Below the pieces are notes generated by a model that had not been told where the DNA came from, did not search any database, and saw only the letters and a program-made list of their open reading frames with translations. 64,000 nt of DNA, from contig CALMRZ010000038.1 of NCBI GenBank assembly GCA_937872225.1, forward strand, positions 1 to 64,000, in the 5' to 3' direction. A program made the position numbers and the translations under genes. This document shows, in pieces, positions 35,778-45,120 of this stretch; position 1 is the stretch's first letter; the number at the start of each line of letters is the position of its first letter. This DNA comes from an uncultured Spirochaetota bacterium. GTDB lineage: Bacteria > Spirochaetota > UBA4802 > UBA5550.

Positions 35778-36983
35778 CTATTCCTTTTCCCGGTCTGTGA
35801 CCTCCACGTCCTTGACGCAGCGGAACCCGGCCATGTTGTCCGAGTACAGGTTCGGCATGCCGCCGATTTCCCTGCTGCTGACGCGCAAGCGGTACCGCTG
35901 GCTGTACCAGGAACCGCCCCGGACAACCTTGAACTGTTTTCCATACCGTTTGAATTCCTTACCTTCCCTGGAGCGGTTTCCCTCATAGGGCATGTACCAG
36001 CTCGAGGTCCATTCCCTGGCATTGCCGGCCATGTTCAGCGCACCGCAGGGAGAGGCCCCCTCCGGGTCGAAGGAATTAACCGGCATCAGCCCCTTCGTTG
36101 CCGCGCCGAATCGCTTCTTCAGGTGAGCCCCCGTCTTCTCATCGGCCCAGAAATCGGCGCCATTGGCCCGTTCCGCGCCATACACCCTGCCCCAGGGATA
36201 GATAAAATTCCTCGCATCGGCTTCACCGCTGGCGCGGCCGGGGCCGCGGGCCGCTTTTTCCCATTCTTTCTCAGTCGGCAGCCGCTTCCCCGCCCAGCGC
36301 GCATAGGCTTCGGCCTCAAAGTAGGTGACCATGACCGGCAGGCCGCCCTCGCCTTCCCGGTACCTGCCGCCTTGCCAGGACAGGGGCGGTTTCACATTGC
36401 CGGCCTCAACGAACCTGAGATAATCCTGGTTGGAAACTTCATGGACGTCGATATAGAAGTTATCAGCATAATCGGTATGCTCCGGCATTTCGTCACGGTC
36501 GCCGTTGTTTGAACCGCATACGAACTTCCCCTCCGGCACGAGCACCATCTGCCTCCGGTCCTTGTCCGTGGTGATGGAACGGCGGTAACCGCGCTCCCGC
36601 GCCGGCGCCTCATCGGCGAACTCCCTTTCGCCTTTCTTCCGCGGAGCCACCAGGGCGATATCGACGCCGGCCCGGATAAGCCTGGAAAATTGCCTGTTGG
36701 TCAGGGTGTAGCGGGCGGCGGCCCGGTATGTATACCGTCCCGTCCTGTTGAACACCACTGATTCGATCTCTATGGTCCCGTACACGGTCTTATCCTGTAT
36801 TATATAATAGGACGTTTCCCGGGGCCGTTCGCTCAAGAGGATAACGATATTGTTTTCTTTGGCAACTGACTCGATCCTTCCCATGATGTCGAACTCGGTT
36901 ACGGCGGAGAGGCCGGGCAGAAGACACTGCGCCGCCGCCGTCAGGGCCAGCAGCATATGAAATTTAATTTTTCGTGATACCAT
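35778..36983 (-). CDS. exported SUMF1/FGE-fold protein lacking the catalytic cysteines
   Basis: The 401-residue product has a signal peptide (residues 1-27), a short N-terminal domain, and a formylglycine-generating-enzyme-sulfatase domain (about 145-395, with MVLVPEGKF, RLPTEKEWEKAARG, NMAGNAREWTSSWY and VVRGGSW). Genuine formylglycine enzymes have two cysteines after RGGS; here the segment reads RGGSWYSQRYRLRVSSR without cysteine, so it cannot make formylglycine that way. The fold is often used as a binding or scaffold domain in exported proteins. Function unknown. Confidence 0.85.
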   Translation of the reverse strand: MVSRKIKFHMLLALTAAAQCLLPGLSAVTEFDIMGRIESVAKENNIVILLSERPRETSYYIIQDKTVYGTIEIESVVFNRTGRYTYRAAARYTLTNRQFSRLIRAGVDIALVAPRKKGEREFADEAPARERGYRRSITTDKDRRQMVLVPEGKFVCGSNNGDRDEMPEHTDYADNFYIDVHEVSNQDYLRFVEAGNVKPPLSWQGGRYREGEGGLPVMVTYFEAEAYARWAGKRLPTEKEWEKAARGPGRASGEADARNFIYPWGRVYGAERANGADFWADEKTGAHLKKRFGAATKGLMPVNSFDPEGASPCGALNMAGNAREWTSSWYMPYEGNRSREGKEFKRYGKQFKVVRGGSWYSQRYRLRVSSREIGGMPNLYSDNMAGFRCVKDVEVTDREKE

Positions 36984-37064
36984 TGGTTACCTCGCACGCC
37001 CCCTGCATCCCCCGGAGGGGGACTTTTTTATTTCCTCGTGAGCCCCCTTTGGGGGGCTTATCAC

Positions 37065-37091
37065 GATCGCCTCGTTTCACTCGCGATGACA
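37065..37091. repeat. single half of a GTCATCGCGAG-type dispersed repeat
   Basis: On the minus strand this reads TGTCATCGCGAGTGAAAC followed by GAGGCGATC, the same type as the ends of the element at 62612-62737. Two G/C hairpins (GGAGGGGG type) adjoin it at 37013-37055. Confidence 0.5.
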
Positions 37092-37114
37092 GATAGACGC
37101 CATCTCCCAATCAT

Positions 37115-37771
37115 CTACCCCCTGATCAGCTCCCTCGTCGGCCACACGAGACAGGTGAGCTGGTTGCCCATGATGACGCCCGAATCTATGCCGATGATGT
37201 TGCGCTGGACGTCATTGTATATCGGACCCTCCCGGGACAGGTAGGCCACCGGAGTGTGGCCGAAGATGACCGTTTTATCCCACCGCTTGTTACCTAAAAA
37301 AAACTGCTCCCTGATCCAGACCAGGTCATGTTCATCCTGCGCTTCGAGACGGTCCACCGCGGGATTCAGCCCCGCGTGGACGGCAATGAAATCCTCCCCC
37401 TCGTAATAGAGACTGAGGGCGCCCATAAACTCGCGGTGGTGCTTCGGCAGTTCGAAGACGCCCCGGTGCGCTATATAGCTCCGCATGGTGGCGTCTCCCC
37501 CGTTGATGATATAGGCGCCGACGGTGTCCTCGCCCCGGAGATAAGCCATGAACATGTCTTCATGGTTCCCCTTGAGGAACACCGTGTTCATGGTCTGGGT
37601 CCGGGAAAGCTCTATGAGAAAATCCACCACCTCGTACGAGTGGGGCCCCCGGTCAATGTAATCCCCCAGGAATATCAAGGTATCGGCCGGCTTGATCCTG
37701 GCCGACACCCGGTCAAAGACACCGACAAGCCGTTTGAAATAGCCGTGTATATCGCCGATGATATAATACAA
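37115..37771 (-). CDS. PPP-family serine/threonine-type metallophosphatase (PrpA/lambda-phosphatase-like)
   Basis: The 218-residue protein has the PPP motifs GDIHG, GDYIDRG, GNHE, HAG and FGHTP in order, as in lambda phosphatase and bacterial PrpA/PrpB. It should use two metals, probably Mn2+. The start is TTG at 37771 with AGGGG six bases upstream. The target may be a phosphoprotein or a nucleotide such as diadenosine tetraphosphate (the ApaH group is related). The neighbouring lipoprotein gene begins further upstream on the same strand, 39 bases away. Confidence 0.9.
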   Translation of the reverse strand: MYYIIGDIHGYFKRLVGVFDRVSARIKPADTLIFLGDYIDRGPHSYEVVDFLIELSRTQTMNTVFLKGNHEDMFMAYLRGEDTVGAYIINGGDATMRSYIAHRGVFELPKHHREFMGALSLYYEGEDFIAVHAGLNPAVDRLEAQDEHDLVWIREQFFLGNKRWDKTVIFGHTPVAYLSREGPIYNDVQRNIIGIDSGVIMGNQLTCLVWPTRELIRG

Positions 37772-37810
37772 TGAAAACCCCTGGTGCCGGGCCCGCTGAT
37801 GCCATGCCCG

Positions 37811-38746
37811 TTACGGTCTGTTGCCGCCGGATTCTTTTTTTTCAGCCCTGTTTTTGATCTCCGTCAGGAGGTATCCAATAATCAGATTCCCCTCATTCAA
37901 AGTATCGGCATTGAGGACGCCAAAAATCCATTGTTTATACTGGCATATGATCAGATACTCCGTTTCACTGATGATCCGTATGGCAGGTTGGAGTTTCCCC
38001 ACCCTGCTCAATATATATTCATTGCCGCCCGCTTTCAAGATGCCGAGGTATTCCTGCTCTGCGTCAAAGGCCGATGGGTAGATCGCGCAGACCAGATCGT
38101 GTTTCTTCCCTGCCAGGACGCGCCGTGTCACCGCGGCGTTTTTCAGTCCGGGGACGGCATCCATGCTTTTCTTGTAGTAGACGATCTCCCTGGAGGAACG
38201 GTTTTTCGCAAAAATGAAGAGCTGTTCGGGCAGGCTGTCATCGCCGGCCAGGCTTTTCAGGTTTCCCCGCACCACGCCGAGGAACTGGTCCACAACGCTC
38301 CCCGCCTGGTCCCCCAGGTTTTCATAACCGATCTTGACGTAGTATTTCCCGATTCTCGCATACAGACAGGTCGTCGTTGCGTAGGCGTTATCGTCGAAGA
38401 ACTGGTACCTCCCGTCCAACCCCCGTTCCCTGCTGTAAAATCCGAAGGAATCAAGGGACGAGCCGAGCCTGATCATCTCAACCCTGACGGTCCTGCTTCT
38501 ATCCGACAGGTGGGCATATTCCGTGATTGCCAGTTCCACGGGATTGTGCTCGCCGTACAGCGGGCTGAACTGCGCCATCTTCCGTGAGCTGGTGGTGCGA
38601 TACTGGCGCTCCACCACCCATCCGGGCACATCGGTCTCCCGGGGCATGGCATCCTGTATGGTTGGGGTCCTGGGAAAAAGGCTGCAGGAGGATAGCGTTA
38701 ACGAGGACATGGATACAAATAAGAATAATGTTAGAAAATTTTTCAT
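37811..38746 (-). CDS. predicted lipoprotein, DUF6599-like
   Basis: The 311-residue product begins with a lipoprotein signal ending in LTLSSC (Cys21 from the ATG at 38746). The mature part has the mixed alpha/beta character and LGSSLDSFGFYSRER motif seen in DUF6599-type envelope proteins; that family match is tentative. A GTG seven codons upstream is an alternative start. It lies upstream of the PPP phosphatase gene in the same direction. Function unknown. Confidence 0.72.
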   Translation of the reverse strand: MKNFLTLFLFVSMSSLTLSSCSLFPRTPTIQDAMPRETDVPGWVVERQYRTTSSRKMAQFSPLYGEHNPVELAITEYAHLSDRSRTVRVEMIRLGSSLDSFGFYSRERGLDGRYQFFDDNAYATTTCLYARIGKYYVKIGYENLGDQAGSVVDQFLGVVRGNLKSLAGDDSLPEQLFIFAKNRSSREIVYYKKSMDAVPGLKNAAVTRRVLAGKKHDLVCAIYPSAFDAEQEYLGILKAGGNEYILSRVGKLQPAIRIISETEYLIICQYKQWIFGVLNADTLNEGNLIIGYLLTEIKNRAEKKESGGNRP

Positions 38747-38806
38747 AGGGAACCGAACTATTGCCACATTATTTTACTTTATACAAATACCGTTTCGGCA
38801 CGTCCT

Positions 38807-38829
38807 CCCTCCCCCTTGACGGGGGAGGG
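38807..38829. repeat. GC-rich hairpin downstream of the oligopeptide permease genes
   Basis: CCCTCCCCC (38807-38815) and GGGGGAGGG (38821-38829) form a perfect 9-bp stem with a five-base loop. No T-run follows on the minus strand, so it is not a standard terminator. Confidence 0.5.
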
Positions 38830-38970
38830 CCGAGGAGGGGGTGGTTCAGTAAGTGATACATTAATAAATAAATTGCAGACCAAAAATAATCTTTCACCCT
38901 CCCCTGCCCCATCCCATCAAGGAAGGGTGATATGCATACCGTGATTGATCCCGACCGGAAAAGGTTTCAC

Positions 38971-39948
38971 CTACTTGCTGATCGCCTTCGGATCGATCGC
39001 GTCCTGGAGCCCCTCCCCCACCAGGTTATAGGCCGTAATGGTCAGGAATATGGCGAAACCGGGTATCAGGGTGAGCCACCAGGCGAAGTCCATGAAGTCC
39101 CGCGACTGCGACAGGATATCGCCCCAGCTGGGCGTGGGGGGCTGCACGCCGAAGCCGAGGAAACTCAGGGACGACTCGATCAATATGGTCGAGGCGATGC
39201 CGAAGGTGGCCGAAACCAGGACCGGCGCCAGGGAATTGGGGAGGATGTGGCGCATGATGATCCGCGCGTCCCGCGCCCCTATGGCCCGGGAGGCCACCAC
39301 GAAATCCATTTCCCTCAGCTTCATGAACTCCCCCCTGACGATCCGCGCGATCCCCGGCCAGCCTGTCAAGCCGATGACCACCATGACGTTCACCAGGTTG
39401 GGGCCCACCAGGGCGAGGATCGTCAGGATCAGGAAAAAGGTCGGGAAGCACATGATTATTTCAATCAGACGCGAGATGACCATGTCGATCCAGCCGCCGT
39501 AATAGCCGGCGATGGAGCCGACGACGATGCCGATGGCAACATAGATGGCCACGGCGATGAAGCCGATGAATATCGAAACCCTGCTCCCGTGGATCATCCG
39601 TGCCGTCAGGTCCCTCCCCTGTTCGTCCGTCCCCAGTAGGTGCTTCGCGCCCGGGGGAATGACGATGCTGTTCAGGTCATACTCCGAATAGGAATAGGCC
39701 ACCGGCGGGAAGATCTTGAACCCCTTAAAGGAATCCCTGCGGAGATCCGCGTCCTTGAGCTCCGGGTAATTGAAGAAGATCGGGAAATAGACACGCCCCT
39801 TGTCCGCGTACACGTAGGGCCTGCTGTTGGCCAGCAGCGGGGCGAATATGGCGACAACGAACAGCATGACGACGAAGACCAGCCCCGCGAAAGCGAGGCG
39901 GTTTTTCCTGAATTCCCTCCAGACCCGTGCCCAGTATCCGCGCCTCAT
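38971..39948 (-). CDS. oligopeptide/dipeptide ABC transporter permease, OppC/DppC type
   Basis: The 325-residue membrane protein has an N-terminal segment, a periplasmic loop and the binding-protein-dependent permease domain, including the EAA-like loop VVASRAIGARDARIIMRHILPN that docks on the ATPase. It forms the import channel with the OppB-like partner. The start ATG at 39948 overlaps the stop of the partner gene (ATGA); the longer open frame upstream is only a shadow of that gene. The ATPase genes (OppD/OppF) are not found next to it, so they must be elsewhere. Confidence 0.93.
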   Translation of the reverse strand: MRRGYWARVWREFRKNRLAFAGLVFVVMLFVVAIFAPLLANSRPYVYADKGRVYFPIFFNYPELKDADLRRDSFKGFKIFPPVAYSYSEYDLNSIVIPPGAKHLLGTDEQGRDLTARMIHGSRVSIFIGFIAVAIYVAIGIVVGSIAGYYGGWIDMVISRLIEIIMCFPTFFLILTILALVGPNLVNVMVVIGLTGWPGIARIVRGEFMKLREMDFVVASRAIGARDARIIMRHILPNSLAPVLVSATFGIASTILIESSLSFLGFGVQPPTPSWGDILSQSRDFMDFAWWLTLIPGFAIFLTITAYNLVGEGLQDAIDPKAISK

Positions 39949-40946
39949 ATCTTCGCCTCCAGCCTGATCCGGGGGTCCGCCAGCGCGTAGGCCAGGTCGG
40001 CGACCAGTATCCCCGCCAGGGTGAGAAGCGCGGCGATGGTTTCGATGGCCATGATGACCGGAATGTCCCGGGAGAGTATCGCCTCGAAGGCGAGCATCCC
40101 CATGCCGGGGACCGAAAATATCGATTCCACGATGACGCTTCCGCCGAGGAGGCCCGGGAGGAGCGTGGCCATCAGCGTTATGAGGGGTATGAGGGAGTTC
40201 CTGAAGGCGTGGACGAAGATCACCTTTTTCTCGGCGAGCCCCTTGGCGCGGGCGGTCATGATGTACTGCTGGTTGATGACCTCCAGCATGTTCGCCCTGG
40301 TGTACCTTGACAGAAAGGCGAAGCCGCCGTAGGTCAAGGTCACCACCGGGAGCACCAGGTGCCATCCCACGTCAAGGATCCGGGTGAGAATGCCCGCCTC
40401 CGCCGCCCAGTCTGACCTGAACCCGCCGAGGGGAAAGAGGTTCAGGTACTCGCCGCTCCCCAGGTAGAGGAGCAGGAGGAGCCCCACCCAGAAGGTCGGC
40501 AGCGAATAGAGTATGAAAAGGACGAGGCTTGAACCCCGGTCAAAGGCGCTCTCCTTTTTCACGGCCGAAACGACCCCCATCGGGATGGATATGATGTAAA
40601 TGATGATCATGGATATGATGTTCAGCGTCAGCGTGATCGGAAGGGCCTCGGCTATGCGCTTCGAAACGGGCCTCCCGTCCTTGCGGGACGTTCCGAAGTC
40701 GAGGCGCGCCGATTTAGCGAGCCAGTCGACGTAGCCGACGACGATCGGCTTGTCAAGGCCGTAGAGCTTCTTCTCCTGCTCGAGGATCTCCCTGGAAATG
40801 GAGCCGGATTTGAGGGCCCCCTCCATGCCCATTTTCAGCTTCGTGTAATCGCCGGGGGCAAGGCGTATCATCAGGTACGTTATGAAGGTTATCCCCAGGA
40901 GAGTGGGAACGATGAGGAGTATCCTTTTTACCAGGTATTTCTTCAT
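39945..40946 (-). CDS. oligopeptide/dipeptide ABC transporter permease, OppB/DppB type
   Basis: The 333-residue protein has six membrane segments, the N-terminal VKRILLIVPTLLGITFITY stretch of the OppB family and the EAA-like loop TRANMLEVINQQYIMTARAKG, here cut. It is the first permease of the importer. The ATG at 40946 overlaps the stop of the binding-protein gene by four bases, which fixes the start. Confidence 0.93.
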   Translation of the reverse strand: MKKYLVKRILLIVPTLLGITFITYLMIRLAPGDYTKLKMGMEGALKSGSISREILEQEKKLYGLDKPIVVGYVDWLAKSARLDFGTSRKDGRPVSKRIAEALPITLTLNIISMIIIYIISIPMGVVSAVKKESAFDRGSSLVLFILYSLPTFWVGLLLLLYLGSGEYLNLFPLGGFRSDWAAEAGILTRILDVGWHLVLPVVTLTYGGFAFLSRYTRANMLEVINQQYIMTARAKGLAEKKVIFVHAFRNSLIPLITLMATLLPGLLGGSVIVESIFSVPGMGMLAFEAILSRDIPVIMAIETIAALLTLAGILVADLAYALADPRIRLEAKI

Positions 40947-42532
40947 TGCGGTTTTCTCACCTTCCATTCAAGATAATTCATCCCCCGCGTGTGCACCTTG
41001 ACATTGGTGAAGCGCTTGCTCACCACCGCCAGGGCCGGGCTGGTGTACATGAACGTGTAGGGCTGCTCGTCATGGAGGATGCGGTGGAACCGGTGGTACA
41101 TCCTGTTACGCTTCGCCTCGTTGAACTCGGTGCGCGCCGCCTCGATTATCCTGTCCGCTTCCCTGTTGCTGAAGCCGATATAGTTCGACCCGCCCTTGAT
41201 CTGGGAAGAGTGCCATATCTGGTACGGGTCATCCTGAAAATCGGGATCGGACCATCCCAGGGAGGTGGCGTCGAAATTTTTGCTCTGGATCTTGTCGAGA
41301 TACACGGCCCATTCGTACCGGTTGATGTCCATCTCTATGCCGACCTTTCCGAAATCCTCTTTCAGGATACTTACCAGGCGCTCGGCGAACTTGCTTCCCG
41401 ACGATATCGTGAAGGTAAAGGAAAATTTCTTCCCGTCCTTGTCGAGGATGCCGTCACCGTCATGGTCGACCCAGCCGGCCTCTGTTAAAAGCTGCTTCGC
41501 CCGTTCCGGGTCATAGGGCCACGGCCTTATGCCCGGATCATTCGCTTTCCCGAAAATATAGAAGGGCCCGGTGACGATCTCCCCCAGTCCGAAAAGGAGC
41601 TTGCCCAGGATCTCCTTCCTGTTAATAAGATGGGTCATGGCCAGGCGGACCCGCCTGTCCTTGAAAAAGGGCCTCTGGGAGTTCCACCCGATGTAGCTGA
41701 AGGATGGCATGTAATATTTCAGCTTGTAAAAGTTATCGGTGAATTTCTTTGAATTGGTCTGGCGCACCCATTCAATGTCGCGGACGCCCATCAGGTCTAT
41801 CTCCCCTTTCTTGAGCATCTGGAGCGCCACGCTCCCTTCGGAGATTATCTTGTACACCACCCTGCGGATTTCCGGCTTTGCGCCGCGGTAGCGCTCGTTG
41901 CGGACGAGGATGATGTTCTTTCCGGTGTCCCACCGCTCGAACCTGAATGGTCCGGTGCCGATGGGAAAACGGTTGTTCTTATGGGTATTGAAGTCGGTGC
42001 CGTTGTTGAAAATATGCTTCGGTACGATGGGCATGCCGCCGCAGAAAATGAGGGCCAGGTAGTAGGGCCGCGAATACGTGAACTCCACCGTGTACCGGTC
42101 TATCTTTTTACAGCTTTGTATATCGATGTAATACACCTTGAGCTGGGCGCTGGACACCTTAGGGTCCATGATCCTGTCGTATGAATAGACCACGTCGTCG
42201 GCGGTGAACTCGGCCCCATCGCTCCAGACGATCCCCTTTTTCAAATAAAAGCGGAACTTCAGGTGGTCCGGGGATATTTCCCACCGCTCCGCCAGCATGG
42301 GCTTGACATCGAGGGTATCGTAGTCACGGTCCACCAAGGTTTCATATATTTTAAGGTTGATGGAGTGGGCATAGGAATCCGTCGCGGTTATCGGATTCAG
42401 GGTACCCGGCTCGGCCCCCATGTGGATCCTCAGGGTATAGGGGTCCAGTTCAGGCGCGATGCCGGAACACCCGCAAAGGAGCATTACACCCAGCATGTAT
42501 GCAAGGGCCGGTAACAGCCGTTTGGTTTTCAA
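40943..42532 (-). CDS. peptide-binding lipoprotein of an ABC importer (SBP family 5)
   Basis: The 529-residue product has a lipoprotein signal with lipobox LLCGC (Cys22) and a family-5 substrate-binding domain, including ADDVVYSYDRIMDP and the FRFYLKKGIVWSDG hinge region. It should capture peptides in the periplasm and pass them to the two permeases, whose genes follow with four-base overlaps. A good promoter lies 70 bases upstream at 42601-42629. Exact ligand is unknown. Confidence 0.93.
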   Translation of the reverse strand: MKTKRLLPALAYMLGVMLLCGCSGIAPELDPYTLRIHMGAEPGTLNPITATDSYAHSINLKIYETLVDRDYDTLDVKPMLAERWEISPDHLKFRFYLKKGIVWSDGAEFTADDVVYSYDRIMDPKVSSAQLKVYYIDIQSCKKIDRYTVEFTYSRPYYLALIFCGGMPIVPKHIFNNGTDFNTHKNNRFPIGTGPFRFERWDTGKNIILVRNERYRGAKPEIRRVVYKIISEGSVALQMLKKGEIDLMGVRDIEWVRQTNSKKFTDNFYKLKYYMPSFSYIGWNSQRPFFKDRRVRLAMTHLINRKEILGKLLFGLGEIVTGPFYIFGKANDPGIRPWPYDPERAKQLLTEAGWVDHDGDGILDKDGKKFSFTFTISSGSKFAERLVSILKEDFGKVGIEMDINRYEWAVYLDKIQSKNFDATSLGWSDPDFQDDPYQIWHSSQIKGGSNYIGFSNREADRIIEAARTEFNEAKRNRMYHRFHRILHDEQPYTFMYTSPALAVVSKRFTNVKVHTRGMNYLEWKVRKPQ

Positions 42533-42600
42533 TCAGCTCACCATTGAGATGAATTATGCAACCGGGTTTTACGACAGACCATACATCAGCGACAGGCGAC

Positions 42601-42629
42601 ATACTATAGGGGCGGTAATTGACTGTCAA
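42601..42629 (-). promoter_or_regulatory. sigma-70-type promoter of the oligopeptide importer operon
   Basis: On the minus strand TTGACA (42624-42629), a 17-base spacer and TAGTAT (42601-42606). The -35 box is perfect. The predicted mRNA leader is about 60 bases. Confidence 0.6.
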
Positions 42630-42648
42630 GGAATATGCGAGGGATAAG

Positions 42649-42692
42649 GCCTTCCGGGAGGGTCGGGCATGAACCTGACCCTCTCAGAAGGC
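42649..42692. repeat. long interrupted hairpin in the 42.5-43.0 kb intergenic region
   Basis: GCCTTC..GAGGGTC (42649-42664) pairs with GACCCTC..GAAGGC (42677-42692): 13 of 16 positions pair, with a 3x3 internal loop and a 12-base loop. The rest of the gap (42693-43030) is AT-rich with no gene or clear signal. Confidence 0.5.
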
Positions 42693-43030
42693 AATCGTTA
42701 CTTGCATGCACCACCAGAGTGTTCTGGCCGGGTCAGAAAATGACCAGTACGGGCATCGGCTCTGAAAGGGCCAGACTAATAAGCAGGCATCGAATTATCT
42801 GCTTGTGCATGATCGCGATATCCGGTAAAACGTATAAGAGTAAATATACTCATATACATATCGAGTATACTTATAAATAACCGCGCATGTCAAGATTTAT
42901 GGGAAATTATAGGCATGGCGGGGAAACGATCCGGAACGGAAGGTGAAAAAGACGATTATTATATGACAAAACATCCGCCCCATACAGGCGCCTGCATGTT
43001 TATATGACCATCAGGGCGGATGTTCAATGC

Positions 43031-43708
43031 CTAATTGGGGTTCGCCAAGACCACCAGGGCGTCAACGACGACCGGTTTGCTTCCTGAAATGATAAGCGGG
43101 TTGATGTCAATCTCTGCGATCTCGTTGTTCCGGTATCCGAGATCGCCGATGCCCACGAGGGCCTTCACCAGCTCTTTTTTATCCACGGCGGGACTGCCGC
43201 GGAACTCGTCGAGGAGCTTCTTCATCCGGATCTCTTCGATCATCTCTTCGGCGTCCATCTCGGTGAGGGGGGCGACACGGAAACTCACATCCTTGATGAC
43301 CTCGGTGAAGATGCCGCCGATGCCGAACATGACGCAGGGGCCGAACTGGGGGTCGCGGCTCAGGCCGATGACGAATTCCCGTTCCCCCTTTATCATCTCC
43401 TGGACCAGGACGCCGTCGAGCTCAACGCCCTTGCCGATAATCTCGTCATAGGCTTTTTTAACATCATCAGCACTGGCAAGTTTGAGCTTGACCAGCCCCA
43501 TCTCGGTTTTGTGGGCTGCCTTGTCGGAGCAGCCCTTGAGCACCACGGGGTAGCCGATCTCTTCGGCGAATTTCACGGCCTCGTCCTTGGTCCGGGCCAG
43601 CTTTTCCCTGGTTATCGGCACGCCCACCGATTGGATGACCTGCTTGGAATCGTATTCCGACAGGGTTTTCTGGCCCCGCTCAAGCGCTTTCTTTATGATC
43701 TGCTCCAT
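43031..43708 (-). CDS. ADP-forming acyl-CoA synthetase, beta (ATP-grasp) subunit
   Basis: The 225-residue protein is an ATP-grasp_5 domain: YPVVLKGCSDKAAHKTEMG, VQEMIKGEREFVIGLSRDPQFGP, and EIDINPLI near the C-terminus. With the alpha subunit it should convert acyl-CoA, ADP and phosphate to the acid, CoA and ATP. GGAG lies eight bases before the ATG at 43708, which is inside the 3' end of the alpha gene (29-base overlap), so the two are coupled. Acetyl-CoA is the commonest substrate in the family but others are possible. Confidence 0.9.
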   Translation of the reverse strand: MEQIIKKALERGQKTLSEYDSKQVIQSVGVPITREKLARTKDEAVKFAEEIGYPVVLKGCSDKAAHKTEMGLVKLKLASADDVKKAYDEIIGKGVELDGVLVQEMIKGEREFVIGLSRDPQFGPCVMFGIGGIFTEVIKDVSFRVAPLTEMDAEEMIEEIRMKKLLDEFRGSPAVDKKELVKALVGIGDLGYRNNEIAEIDINPLIISGSKPVVVDALVVLANPN

Positions 43709-45098
43709 AGGGATTCTCCTTTTTCAATTGGTATCTGTAGTGCTCGTGCGAAACGACCAGCGCCCGAACGGCCTCCTCCATGCTGTCGAAGAGGGGAAGC
43801 CTGAATTCCCTGCGTACCGAAATAATCCGACCCACGGAATTGGGGGTGTAGATAGCAGCAGGCTTGTCGTACTCTCTGCACATTTTTACAAGCTCTTTCA
43901 TGACGTCAATGACAAATTCCCTCCAGATGCTGGACATCAGGAGCAGGCCGTCAACCTCCTCCGCTGACAGCAAAATCCGGAAAATGTCCAGGTATACCTG
44001 GGGCGGCGCCGGCCCAATATCAACGGGATTGTTCACGTTGAAAACACCCCCCACCTTCCTGAGGCGCTCCCTGGTTTCCGGGGCCAGGCGCGGCATTTTC
44101 AGGCCGGCCTCCACCATCAGGTCCGCGGAAATGCTGCCGAAGGCGCCGGAATTGGTGAAGGCCGCTATCCGTTTGCCCCGCAGGAGGGGCATCTCGGTAA
44201 GCATCTTGGGCATGGAATGGATCTCGCTTATCGACTTGAGCCTGATGATGCCCGCCTGCCGGCAGGCGCTGTCGAACACGGCATCATTGTTGGCCATGCC
44301 GGCCGTATGGGACAGGGCCGCGGCGGTGCCCTCATCGGTCCTTCCCGACTTGAAGACCAGGATCGGCTTGGAGACCCGCCTGGCCACCTTCATCAGCTTT
44401 TCCCCGTGGGCGATATTTTCCAGGTACATCGCTATGACCCTGGTGGCATCCTGGTTAAAATACTCAATCAGGTCGGCCTCGTCAACGTCCGACTTGTTGC
44501 CGATGCTGACCATCTTGTTGATCCCCTCGACGTCGTCCATGAGGGACTCTATGATCACGACGCCAACGCCGCCGCTCTGGACGATGTATGACACGCCGCC
44601 CGGCTTCTTGAAGACGTCCATGATCTCCTTGTAGGCGCCGTAAAAGCAGCAAAAGTGGGAATGGTTGTCGAGGACGCCAAGGCAGTTAGGTCCGAGAACG
44701 CGTATGCCGTAGGTCCTGACGGCATCGTCAATCTCGCGCTGGAGGCGCTTTCCGTCTTCGCCCTGCTCACTGAAGCCGGCGCTCTCGATGACGACGTTGC
44801 GGATCCCCTTCTGGCCGCATTCCCTCATGAAGTGGGGAACCACTGCAGCAGGGGTGATTATAACGCCGAGTTCAACCTGGTTCGGGATATCAAGAACCGA
44901 CGTATAACCGGGCCAGCCATGGACCGATTCGCCCTTTCTGTTAACGACATATACTGAACCGGAAAAAGGGATATACTCCTTGAGACAATTGCATATGGTT
45001 GCGCCCAGGTTGAAGGGCGCATTGGAAGCACCGATTACTGCAACTGAAGAAGGATTGAAGAATTTATCAAGGGACGGATCTTTGAGTTTAACATTCAT
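43680..45098 (-). CDS. ADP-forming acyl-CoA synthetase, alpha (CoA-binding/ligase) subunit
   Basis: The 472-residue protein has an N-terminal CoA-binding Rossmann domain (VAVIGASN), then two succinyl-CoA-ligase-like domains with the phosphohistidine site region GRTDEGTAAALSHTAGM. It pairs with the ATP-grasp subunit encoded next to it and would make ATP from acyl-CoA in fermentation. I chose ATG 45098 (AGGTGG upstream) over 45128. A promoter covered by two palindromes lies 23-64 bases upstream, and a TetR gene lies further upstream in the same direction. Confidence 0.92.
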   Translation of the reverse strand: MNVKLKDPSLDKFFNPSSVAVIGASNAPFNLGATICNCLKEYIPFSGSVYVVNRKGESVHGWPGYTSVLDIPNQVELGVIITPAAVVPHFMRECGQKGIRNVVIESAGFSEQGEDGKRLQREIDDAVRTYGIRVLGPNCLGVLDNHSHFCCFYGAYKEIMDVFKKPGGVSYIVQSGGVGVVIIESLMDDVEGINKMVSIGNKSDVDEADLIEYFNQDATRVIAMYLENIAHGEKLMKVARRVSKPILVFKSGRTDEGTAAALSHTAGMANNDAVFDSACRQAGIIRLKSISEIHSMPKMLTEMPLLRGKRIAAFTNSGAFGSISADLMVEAGLKMPRLAPETRERLRKVGGVFNVNNPVDIGPAPPQVYLDIFRILLSAEEVDGLLLMSSIWREFVIDVMKELVKMCREYDKPAAIYTPNSVGRIISVRREFRLPLFDSMEEAVRALVVSHEHYRYQLKKENPYGADHKESA

Positions 45099-45120
45099 GG
45101 CGGCCACCTGGGATAATATC

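Noticed and set aside
37013-37055. Terminators between the PPP phosphatase and the SUMF1-like gene
   Set aside because: Two short G/C hairpins exist and one is followed by T residues, but only on the plus strand, where no gene ends; they look like part of the dispersed repeats.
38971-40365. Long 464-codon version of the OppC gene
   Set aside because: The extra N-terminal ~139 residues are the other frame of the OppB gene, rich in Gly, Arg and His; the ATG at 39948 with ATGA overlap gives a normal-length permease.
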